DNA of 59,645 nucleotides. Source: a virus. Position numbers and translations under genes: made by a program. The stretch is taken from positions 1 to 59,645 of IMG/VR virus record IMGVR_UViG_3300032073_003021, one strand, 5' to 3'. The notes below the pieces were generated by a model. That model saw only the letters and a program-made list of their open reading frames with translations. It had not been told where the DNA came from and made no database searches. Shown here in pieces: positions 17,533 to 24,948 of the stretch. The first letter of the stretch is position 1; each line of letters opens with the position of its first letter.

Positions 17533-18414
17533 ATGGCAAAACTTAGATATAGCGAAGCATTTTATTCAGTACAAGGCGAGGGTAGATTCGTAGGAGTCCC
17601 TAGTATCTTCCTTAGAGTCTTTGGTTGTAATTTTGAATGTAGAGGTTTTGGTCAGGAACGAGGCAAACTTATTCCTGTAGAAGAAATGCCCTATATGACA
17701 GATCCTAGAGCAGAAAAGGATAATGAAATAGCATATAAAAGTATCGAAGAACTTCCTGTTACTCCTATAGGTTGTGATAGTTCAGCATCTTGGGCGATGA
17801 AATACAAACATTTACAATTAACAAAGACAATAGACGAGGTGTTTGAACATATAATTAGTTTACTTCCTAATAATAAATTTGATGAGAGAGAAGATATACA
17901 TTTAGTTATTACAGGTGGCGAACCTTTATTAGGTTGGCAAAGAGTTTGGCCTGAACTATTAGAAAGGTGTAAAGAAGTAGGTTTGAAGAATGTAACATTT
18001 GAAACAAATGGAACACAGAACTTACAACAACAATTTATAGATTATTTAAATGAAGATGGAAAAGACATTCATATTACATGGTCAACATCTCCTAAATTAT
18101 CTATCTCAGGTGAGGATCAATTCGATGCCCTTATTCCTGAAGCACTATTAGATATGAACAAGGTAACTAACAGTCATTTATATAATAAATTTGTCGTTAG
18201 AGACTATATAGATTTTGAAGAAGTAGATTTATTTGTTGATGAATATAAATCTGCTGGTGTTGTTCTGGATGCAGTTTATTGCATGCCAGAAGGCGCAACG
18301 TTGGAACAACAAGCCCTAACAGAAAAGGATGTTGCAGAAGCCTGTATGAAAACAGGTTACAAGTTTAGTCCAAGGTTGCATATTACATTATTCGGGAACG
18401 CATGGGGAACATAG
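17533..18414 (+). CDS. queE: 7-carboxy-7-deazaguanine synthase QueE (radical SAM)
   Basis: A 293-residue protein starting KLRYSEAFYSVQGEGRFVG, the QueE signature, followed by FLRVFGCNFECRGFG. Radical-SAM cysteines C32 and C36 are in the CX3C arrangement, but the third is not two residues later; the candidate is C81 in PIGCDSSAS, after an insertion of 44 residues. Unusual QueE cluster spacing is known for some bacterial enzymes. LVITGGEPLLGW is the SAM-binding GGE motif. QueE converts 6-carboxytetrahydropterin to CDG. No Shine-Dalgarno is visible; see the promoter. Confidence 0.92.
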   Translation: MAKLRYSEAFYSVQGEGRFVGVPSIFLRVFGCNFECRGFGQERGKLIPVEEMPYMTDPRAEKDNEIAYKSIEELPVTPIGCDSSASWAMKYKHLQLTKTIDEVFEHIISLLPNNKFDEREDIHLVITGGEPLLGWQRVWPELLERCKEVGLKNVTFETNGTQNLQQQFIDYLNEDGKDIHITWSTSPKLSISGEDQFDALIPEALLDMNKVTNSHLYNKFVVRDYIDFEEVDLFVDEYKSAGVVLDAVYCMPEGATLEQQALTEKDVAEACMKTGYKFSPRLHITLFGNAWGT

Positions 18415-18827
18415 ACGTAACTTGGAATACAATAAACGAACAAGTAGAACACATTAGTGATTTGGTAAAACAGAATAATATTGACATGATTGTAGGTGTT
18501 GCTAGAGGAGGATTGGTTCCCGCAGTAATGGTTTCAAATAAAACAAAGGTTCCTATGCAATGCTTAGAGTGGCAAACAAGAGACGGCAACGGAACAGACA
18601 GAAAAAAACTTATAGAATTACAGCTTGATAAATATAATTGTCTGTTCATAGATGATATATGTGATACAGGCAAAACAATATATGGTATAAGAGAATTGTT
18701 TCCAGGCGCTAAGTTTGCTGTTTTATTTAACAAAATGGTTGACATGGAGCTTGACTTTGAGGGAATAAGACTCTATAATAATACACAATACCAGTTAAAA
18801 CAATGGATAAATTTTCCCTGGGAGTAA
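18402..18827 (+). CDS. Phosphoribosyltransferase (type I PRTase fold)
   Basis: A 141-residue protein with MIVGVARGGLVPAVMVS and the PRPP-binding motif CLFIDDICDTGKTI (residues 80-93). Length and order resemble xanthine/hypoxanthine-guanine phosphoribosyltransferases. It overlaps queE by 13 bases and is followed 3 bases later by folE, so it is part of the same operon. A role in purine salvage feeding GTP to FolE, or in handling deazaguanine bases, is possible; substrate cannot be read from sequence. Confidence 0.85.
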   Translation: MGNIDVTWNTINEQVEHISDLVKQNNIDMIVGVARGGLVPAVMVSNKTKVPMQCLEWQTRDGNGTDRKKLIELQLDKYNCLFIDDICDTGKTIYGIRELFPGAKFAVLFNKMVDMELDFEGIRLYNNTQYQLKQWINFPWE

Positions 18828-18830
18828 AAT

Positions 18831-19514
18831 ATGGAAGTAAGTAAAAAGATAAAAGAACGTTTGGATAAAATAGGCAAAAGATATTACGCAGCGGATAATA
18901 TCTCAGAAGTTATGTTGCCTGGTGAGAAACAAGAACTGATTGACGAACTAGCACCTAAGTTTAATGAAGTATTAAAGTCATTAGTTATTGATACAGAAAA
19001 CGATCCTAATAGTATTGACACAGGCAGACGTATGGCCAAGATGTATGTTAATGAAATTATGTCAGGTAGGTATAACACTATGCCAGATCCTAATAGTTTC
19101 CCTAACTATATTGAAAATGGATACGAAGGTATGTTGGTTGTGAGAAGTGAATTAAAAAGTTTATGTTCACATCATCATCAACCAGTTACAGGTATTGCTT
19201 ATATAGGAATTATTGCAGGCGATAAACTATTAGGGCTAAGTAAGTACACAAGAATTGCACAATGGTGCGCTATGCGAGGTACATTACAAGAAGAACTTAA
19301 TGTAATGATAGCAGATGAAATACAAAGACAATGTGAAACAGAACACGTAGGTGTCTACATACAGGCAACACATGGATGCTGTGAGAACAGAGGTATTAGA
19401 GCTCATAGTTCTTTAACACAAACAACTGTCTTAAGAGGCGGTTTTAAAAATGCAGACTTGAAGAAAGAATTCTTCGATAACATAACACAACAACAAATGG
19501 TATCACCTAGATAA
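18831..19514 (+). CDS. folE: GTP cyclohydrolase I FolE
   Basis: A 227-residue protein (typical 190-230). Zinc ligands and active site are visible: SLCSHHHQPVTG (C112, H115) and THGCCENRGI (C183/C184); GLSKYTRIAQWCAMR and the tail SLTQTTVLRG also match. It turns GTP into dihydroneopterin triphosphate, the first step toward 7-deazaguanine (and folate). Within this operon with QueD, QueE and DpdA it most likely serves the deazaguanine pathway. Confidence 0.95.
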   Translation: MEVSKKIKERLDKIGKRYYAADNISEVMLPGEKQELIDELAPKFNEVLKSLVIDTENDPNSIDTGRRMAKMYVNEIMSGRYNTMPDPNSFPNYIENGYEGMLVVRSELKSLCSHHHQPVTGIAYIGIIAGDKLLGLSKYTRIAQWCAMRGTLQEELNVMIADEIQRQCETEHVGVYIQATHGCCENRGIRAHSSLTQTTVLRGGFKNADLKKEFFDNITQQQMVSPR

Positions 19515-20047
19515 TGGATATTAATAAACCACACATAGTCGTTGATTTGGAAACTTTAAGTGTACGTTCAAATGCGTGTATAGTTTCTATTGGCGCTGTA
19601 AGAATAGAAAACTTAGAAATTGTTGATGAGTTTTATGTGAACGTAGATCCTAGGACTTGTAAAGATGCAGGACTACATATTGAAAAGTCCACACTTGATT
19701 GGTGGGCAGAACAACCTAAGGAAATTAGGCAAGCGTGGCAAAAAGATCCTGTGCCATTAGATGAGGCATTGGATAAATTCCAAAAGTTTTATGGGTGGGA
19801 TAGTATTCCTGTTTGGGGCTATGGTGCTAACTTTGATATTGTCATATTAGAAAATGCTATGACATTATCTGGTTGGAATGAAAACAAACCTGAAATGGAA
19901 CGTTACCCTTGGAAGTTCTGGGACATATATTGTTTAAGAACTCTCATGAATGTATTAAATAAAAGGCTACCTAAAGCAAATAATCATAATGCTTTAGATG
20001 ACGCTGTAGCAGAAGCAAACTTATTAATAGAGATATTGAAGTCATGA
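19514..20047 (+). CDS. DEDDh 3'-5' exonuclease, DexA/RNase T-like
   Basis: A 177-residue protein with exonuclease motif I VVDLETLSVRSNACIVSIGA (D and E), motif II GYGANFDIVILENAM and motif III HNALDDAVAEANLL. It resembles the DexA family of T4 (which shows STIEWWKNQSPEARK; here STLDWWAEQPKEIRQ). Such enzymes degrade DNA or RNA 3'-5' and may supply nucleotides from the host genome. Starts on the folE stop (TAATG). Confidence 0.85.
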   Translation: MDINKPHIVVDLETLSVRSNACIVSIGAVRIENLEIVDEFYVNVDPRTCKDAGLHIEKSTLDWWAEQPKEIRQAWQKDPVPLDEALDKFQKFYGWDSIPVWGYGANFDIVILENAMTLSGWNENKPEMERYPWKFWDIYCLRTLMNVLNKRLPKANNHNALDDAVAEANLLIEILKS

Positions 20048-20187
20048 TAGAACAATTAAAAGAAAATATAGAATTTTGTAGATGCCATTGGAAAACACTT
20101 TTTATAGGTAGTTTTCTTATGCACTTTGTATTTGATTGGTTTATATTTGGACTAGGAGTTCTATTAGGTATGCACATAGGACATTAA
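20044..20187 (+). CDS. Small membrane protein
   Basis: A 47-residue protein starting at the ATG that overlaps the previous stop (ATGA). Residues 18-45 form a hydrophobic, aromatic-rich segment (LFIGSFLMHFVFDWF and the following FGLGVLLG). It lies 2 bases before the dpdA start. Function unknown; inner-membrane location expected. Confidence 0.6.
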   Translation: MIEQLKENIEFCRCHWKTLFIGSFLMHFVFDWFIFGLGVLLGMHIGH

Positions 20188-20189
20188 TT

Positions 20190-21455
20190 ATGGATAAAGT
20201 ATTAGAGTATGTAGTTTCAGGCACAAGTTATATGAGGTTAAGCAATCCTCAAATTGCTAACGATGAAACTAATTCAGGTATTGTTAGAACACTAATAGAA
20301 AAATTAGTACAAGACAAACATCATCACAAATTTAGTATGCTATATAACGGACATACTGAATCAGGTTTTGGAGAACGTTTCAAATCCTATAGAGAATCTA
20401 TTCATAAAGTTCATGTGGACTCAGGAGGTCTACAGGTTGTTACACAAGGATTAGATTTGACTGATGAACTAAAAGAAAAAGTTTATCGTAACCAAGCACA
20501 ATTCGGTGATGTGGGTATGTGCTTTGATGAGATTCCAGTGATACTTACAGGCGAAAGGTCAGAACGTAATGATGTAAAACAAAGGTTCTTTGATTTTGAA
20601 AACTATGAGGAGATGGCAAGAGCTACAGGTAGAAATATTAAAAGACAATTAGAAATATTTGATGAAGAAGAAAGCTCTTGTAAACCTTTTATTATTCTAC
20701 AGGGTAATTGTGTTGATACATATTTACGTTGGTATGAATGTTTACTCGGTGAAATACCAACTGAATGGCATGATAGATTAGGTGGTATAGCAATGGGAGC
20801 AGCAGGTTTAGGAACAGGCCCATTAGAAGATGTTAAAAGAGCTTTTATTGCTAGTGAAATAGAAAAAGTTTGGCAACAGGATAAAATGCACTTACACGTC
20901 TTAGGTGTAGGTAGTATTAGACGTATGTTACCCTACATTGTATTTCAACAGAATGGTTTATACAAAGACGTAGACATTTCATATGACTCTACAACACATA
21001 GTAGAGCCGTAGAAACAGGTTTATTTTACATGGGTACTGGTACAACTAAGTTTTCTAGACAAATGACTAATTTGTATAGAGAAATGTACGATAATTGCAC
21101 ACAGGAAGTCAATTTAGGTGTAGATCTTGACACATTTTACAAGATGTTGAACACACCAAGCACAAAGGCAAAAGAAGAATGGGGCGATTTACATCAATGG
21201 ATATATGTAAGGACAGCATTTACACTTATGTCAATTAAAAACTTTATGTCTCATCTAGAAACAATGATGTTGGATAAAGATACCCTAATTAAGTTTACGG
21301 GTAAAATGAAACTTGACGGACAGTTCCGTAATCTCTATAATGTAAACAATAGAGAGGACTTTGACTATTGGGAGAACAATCAATACTTAGGAGGTATGAT
21401 GAAGTCAATGTCCGTGGCGAAGGAAGCGCCAATTAATTTGGAGGAACTATTTTGA
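20190..21455 (+). CDS. dpdA: DpdA-type 7-deazaguanine DNA transglycosylase (TGT-like)
   Basis: From ATG 20190 the protein has 421 residues. It shows the TGT-fold features VHVDSGGLQVVTQGLD (Asp77, as in DSGGxQ of tRNA-guanine transglycosylases), VGMCFDEIPV (Asp113), GGIAMGAAGLGTGP and LHVLGVGSIRRMLPYI. The zinc-binding CxCxxC tail of bacterial TGT is not seen. Phage DpdA enzymes exchange guanine in DNA for a 7-deazaguanine derivative. Its position among folE, queE and queD supports DNA modification. Confidence 0.88.
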   Translation: MDKVLEYVVSGTSYMRLSNPQIANDETNSGIVRTLIEKLVQDKHHHKFSMLYNGHTESGFGERFKSYRESIHKVHVDSGGLQVVTQGLDLTDELKEKVYRNQAQFGDVGMCFDEIPVILTGERSERNDVKQRFFDFENYEEMARATGRNIKRQLEIFDEEESSCKPFIILQGNCVDTYLRWYECLLGEIPTEWHDRLGGIAMGAAGLGTGPLEDVKRAFIASEIEKVWQQDKMHLHVLGVGSIRRMLPYIVFQQNGLYKDVDISYDSTTHSRAVETGLFYMGTGTTKFSRQMTNLYREMYDNCTQEVNLGVDLDTFYKMLNTPSTKAKEEWGDLHQWIYVRTAFTLMSIKNFMSHLETMMLDKDTLIKFTGKMKLDGQFRNLYNVNNREDFDYWENNQYLGGMMKSMSVAKEAPINLEELF

Positions 21456-22012
21456 ATATCTTTATGTTACATGAGAACCAGCAAAAATGTGTAGAGTCAC
21501 ATTGTGATAAGCACGTTGTTAAAATGGTTATTGAATACGCACAATTATTGTCCACAGCGCACAGAGTATTAGACGGTACAATGTACATGGACAAAACTGC
21601 TAACGGTAGAAATATTAAGCGTTGGCGAATAGAAGGTGATGAAGTAAAAGAGTGGGGTTTGTACAAAGCATCTCACATCAATCATCCTTGTGGTATATGG
21701 GTAAGGCAAAGCGATGCCAACTATATGTACTTGCATAACTTGTGGTACAAACTTTGTAAAGAGTACACGCATAGATATGGTAAATTACATCTAACCGAGG
21801 CAAAACTTAGAAGCATTATTTGTAACCCACCAAAAAATATTCCATACGCTCCAATAGCAGACGTACATAATATGCCTCAAGCTATGCCTGACGATGCAAA
21901 AATACCAAATGATATTGTATCTGCATATCGAAGGTATTATAATATGTACAAATTGGATTTTGCTAGATATACAAACAGAGAGGAACCAACATGGTTAAGA
22001 ACAGGTACATAA
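21452..22012 (+). CDS. Conserved phage protein of unknown function
   Basis: A 186-residue protein from a TTG start that overlaps the dpdA stop, with Shine-Dalgarno GGAGGAAC. Conserved-looking blocks are SHCDKHVVKMVIEYAQLLST, INHPCGIWVRQSDANYMYL and PQAMPD, then AYRRYYNMYKLDFARY. I recall such proteins (CDKHVVKM, HPSxxWVR) as widespread in phages and some bacteria but without an assigned activity. His, Cys and Trp conservation suggests an enzyme or nucleic-acid binder. Its place in the operon may link it to base modification. Confidence 0.7.
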   Translation: MNIFMLHENQQKCVESHCDKHVVKMVIEYAQLLSTAHRVLDGTMYMDKTANGRNIKRWRIEGDEVKEWGLYKASHINHPCGIWVRQSDANYMYLHNLWYKLCKEYTHRYGKLHLTEAKLRSIICNPPKNIPYAPIADVHNMPQAMPDDAKIPNDIVSAYRRYYNMYKLDFARYTNREEPTWLRTGT

Positions 22013-22374
22013 AAGTTAGTTTTCAGAAGGAGGGTATTCATAAATTCCCAGGAGCAGATACGAATCCTAAATACGCAACAGGAAACTGGGATGACGTCTC
22101 ATTTTTAGGATACCCTCACAGACACATCTTCCATTTTTATGTAACACTAGGTGTTTCTCATAACGATAGAGATGTAGAGTTCATACAATTTAAGCGTGAA
22201 CTAGAAAGACTGTTCACAAAGAACGTGGTACACTTAGATTACCAATCATGTGAGATGGTGGCAGAGTCACTTATAAATTACATAGAAGAGAATTATCCTA
22301 ATCGTGCAGTAAGAGTAGAAGTGTATGAGGATGATGAAAACGGAGCTATACTAGATAATGATTTATTTAATTGA
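21991..22374 (+). CDS. Conserved phage protein, possible T-fold (QueD/PTPS-like) relative
   Basis: A 127-residue protein with LGYPHRHIFHFYVTLGVSHN and, in the C-terminal half, SCEMVAESLINYIEENYPNR followed by AVRVEVYEDDENGA. The order (His-rich strand, helix, a helix beginning like PTxExxA, then a strand ending in an acidic residue) resembles the T-fold of 6-pyruvoyl-tetrahydropterin synthase and QueD, but the catalytic Cys-His set is incomplete. Overlaps both neighbours. The fold is an inference; the function is unknown. Confidence 0.55.
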   Translation: MVKNRYIKVSFQKEGIHKFPGADTNPKYATGNWDDVSFLGYPHRHIFHFYVTLGVSHNDRDVEFIQFKRELERLFTKNVVHLDYQSCEMVAESLINYIEENYPNRAVRVEVYEDDENGAILDNDLFN

Positions 22375-23425
22375 TTTAGAATATGTAGAAACTCGTTACA
22401 CGGCACAATGGAAAACAGAACTTCCTCAAGCTATTGCTGATGCTAACGATACTTCTGTTACAATTATAGAAGGTTCATACATAGAACAAGATGTTTCCTC
22501 AGGAACATTTTTAGATTTCTCAGCAACAAACATTTACAAATCACAGCAAGTACAAAAAATTGCTGAACTGTTTAAAAACGGTGATGTAAAAGATGGAGAT
22601 CATTTCTTATTTACAGACGCTTGGCATCCAGGTATTATTAATTTAAAATACATGGCAGAATTACAAAATATTAAAATAATTACACATGGATTATGGCACG
22701 CAGGCAGTTATGATCCACAGGACTTTTTAGGTAGAATGATAGGAAATAAAAGGTGGGTTAGAAATACAGAGTATGCCATGTTTGATGCCTTTGATAAAAA
22801 CTATTTTGCCTCACAATTTCATATAGGTTTATTTGCACAGGAAATGTTTAATGATCCTGAACAACAAAGTTATTTACAAAGCAAAATTGTTAGAACAGGT
22901 TGGCCTTTTGAATATCTAGGTAACACAATACAAAACGATACAATAGGTGTTGAAAAGGATAACTTAATATTGTTTCCTCACAGAAACGCACCAGAAAAAC
23001 AGTTAGAAATATTTAAAGATTTACAATACATGATGCCTGAATATGATTTTATTAACTGTGCAGAATATGATTTAAAAAAACAGGATTATCACAAACTATT
23101 AGGACAGGCAAAGATTGTATTTAGTGCTAATCTACAAGAAACATTAGGTATATCTTGTTATGAAATACTATTAGCAGGTGGTTATCCACTTGTTCCTGAT
23201 AGATTGTCTTATAGTGAGATGTATGATAGTGAATTTAAATATCCTAGTGAATGGACTTTAAGTTATGATGATTATCAAAGTAACAAACAGGCTATGATAG
23301 ATAGGATAAAATATATTATGGAAAACTTCAATTCAAATGAATTAAGAAGTGCAGCAGAAGAGAACACAAAAAAATTAACAGAGCAGTATTTTTCTGCTAG
23401 TAACTTATATCAGGAGCTAAAATGA
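22358..23425 (+). CDS. GT-B glycosyltransferase with QTMAN-like C-terminal motifs
   Basis: A 355-residue protein. The C-terminal half shows ILFPHRNAPEKQLEIFKDL (from about residue 204), ETLGISCYEILLAGG and GYPLVPDRLSYSEMY (about 275-289). This set, in particular PHR, then ETxGIS, then G-YPL-P-L-Y-E, closely parallels tRNA-queuosine mannosyltransferase (QTMAN), a GT4-like family. The N-terminal half is divergent. Sitting between dpdA and queD, it may glycosylate the modified base or another phage target. Starts in the end of the preceding gene. Confidence 0.75.
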   Translation: MIYLIDLEYVETRYTAQWKTELPQAIADANDTSVTIIEGSYIEQDVSSGTFLDFSATNIYKSQQVQKIAELFKNGDVKDGDHFLFTDAWHPGIINLKYMAELQNIKIITHGLWHAGSYDPQDFLGRMIGNKRWVRNTEYAMFDAFDKNYFASQFHIGLFAQEMFNDPEQQSYLQSKIVRTGWPFEYLGNTIQNDTIGVEKDNLILFPHRNAPEKQLEIFKDLQYMMPEYDFINCAEYDLKKQDYHKLLGQAKIVFSANLQETLGISCYEILLAGGYPLVPDRLSYSEMYDSEFKYPSEWTLSYDDYQSNKQAMIDRIKYIMENFNSNELRSAAEENTKKLTEQYFSASNLYQELK

Positions 23426-23886
23426 ATATGAAAGCGTATAACTATTATTCGACAAAAACTTATGGACACGAAGAAGGATTGTCGTGTGTATTTAGACAAC
23501 CTAATGCAACACATAGCCATTGCAGTTTACTACATGGTTATTCTTTGTCCTTTAGTTTTGAATTTGCATGTCAAACTTTAGACGACAAAAACTGGGTTGT
23601 AGACTTTGGTGGATTAAAAGAACTAAAACAATGGTTAAAAGATAATTTCGACCATAAGTTTGCAGTAGCAAAGGATGATCCTGCACTACAAGAATTTCTA
23701 GGACTAGAACAAAAAGGACTAGCAGATGTTGTTGTAATGAATGGTGTAGGTTGTGAGAAATTTGCAGAACAAGCATATCATTTTGCTAATGACTTAGTAC
23801 AAAAACAAACAAATGGCAGATGTTATGCCACACAATGTGAAGTAAGAGAACACGGGGCTAATTCGGCGATATACAAGGCGGCCTAA
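23422..23886 (+). CDS. queD: 6-carboxy-tetrahydropterin synthase QueD
   Basis: A 154-residue T-fold enzyme. Motifs: ATHSHCSLLHGYSLSFSFEF (candidate catalytic Cys34, zinc His31/His38), WVVDFGGLKELKQWL, NFDHKFAV and CEVREHGANSAIY. The usual HGH is HGY here, so one zinc ligand is substituted or comes from elsewhere. QueD converts dihydroneopterin triphosphate to 6-carboxytetrahydropterin, the QueE substrate. ATGs at 23422 and 23428 are both possible; the first overlaps the preceding stop. One base separates it from gp47. Confidence 0.9.
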   Translation: MNMKAYNYYSTKTYGHEEGLSCVFRQPNATHSHCSLLHGYSLSFSFEFACQTLDDKNWVVDFGGLKELKQWLKDNFDHKFAVAKDDPALQEFLGLEQKGLADVVVMNGVGCEKFAEQAYHFANDLVQKQTNGRCYATQCEVREHGANSAIYKAA

Positions 23887-24948
23887 ATGAAAATCGCCTT
23901 AGTTACTGATACGCATTTCGGTGCGAGACAAGACAATTTACAATTCGACGCTTACTTCGAACAATTCTATACAGATTTTTTCTTTCCGTATTTACAAGAA
24001 CACGGAATAAAAACGATATGTCATTTAGGTGATATATTTGATAGGCGTAAGTATATAAACTTCAATACATTAAAGTCTTGTAAAAGATACTTCTTCGCTA
24101 AAGCAGCAGAGTTAGGTATTGAAATACATATGATACCTGGTAATCATGATACTTACTTTAAAAATACAAACGATGTCAATAGCCCTAATTTATTATTAGG
24201 AGAATATGATAACATAACATTATATGAGGAACCAACTGAAATAATGTTAGACAGACATAAGGTATTATATTTACCTTGGATATGTGGAGAAAATTATGAC
24301 AGGACTATGGCCAAAATTAAAGAATCAGATGCAAAGACTGTATTCGGACATTTCGAATTCGCAGGTTACGACATGCTTCCTGGAATGCCTAATCTTCATG
24401 GCATGGATCCTAACACTTTTGACGGTTATGATCTTGTGGTCAGCGGCCACTTTCATCATCGTCATAGCAGAGGGAATATTACATACATGGGCAACCCTTA
24501 CGAAATCACTTGGTCTGACTATGACGACCCTCGTGGATTCGCCTTATTCGACACGGTTGAAGGAAGTTTGGAATATCATGACAACCCGTTTAGAATCTTC
24601 CATAAAATTTATTACGACGATTCAACTTTCGAGGGCGTCAATGATATTAGGAACTACGATTTTAATCCTATTATTGGTGGTGTTGTTAAGCTTATTGTAA
24701 CAAAGAAAACAGATTACAAATTGTTTGATAGTTTTGTAGACAAATTATATCTTAATAACTTATTAGACTTAAAAATTATAGAAGACTTCTCAGAGTTTGA
24801 GGACGAGGCATTAGGAGATGATATTAATTTAGAAGATACAATGACACTTCTAAAAGAATATGTAGATGTAGTTGAAACAGACTTAGATAAACAAAAAATT
24901 AAAAACTTATTGCAGACACTTTATTTAGAAGCACAAGATACTATATGA
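23887..24948 (+). CDS. 47: Recombination endonuclease subunit gp47 (Mre11/SbcD-like)
   Basis: A 353-residue metallophosphoesterase (T4 gp47 339). Motifs in order: VTDTHFGARQDN, HLGDIFDRRKYIN, MIPGNHDTYFKN and VVSGHFHHRHSRG, the metal-binding set of Mre11/SbcD. With gp46 it resects DNA ends for recombination-dependent replication and degrades host DNA. ATGA overlap with gp46. Confidence 0.96.
   Translation: MKIALVTDTHFGARQDNLQFDAYFEQFYTDFFFPYLQEHGIKTICHLGDIFDRRKYINFNTLKSCKRYFFAKAAELGIEIHMIPGNHDTYFKNTNDVNSPNLLLGEYDNITLYEEPTEIMLDRHKVLYLPWICGENYDRTMAKIKESDAKTVFGHFEFAGYDMLPGMPNLHGMDPNTFDGYDLVVSGHFHHRHSRGNITYMGNPYEITWSDYDDPRGFALFDTVEGSLEYHDNPFRIFHKIYYDDSTFEGVNDIRNYDFNPIIGGVVKLIVTKKTDYKLFDSFVDKLYLNNLLDLKIIEDFSEFEDEALGDDINLEDTMTLLKEYVDVVETDLDKQKIKNLLQTLYLEAQDTI

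Noticed and set aside
24284-24700. Alternative + frame of 138 codons inside gp47
   Set aside because: Lies fully within the gp47 metallophosphoesterase motifs; no ribosome site.
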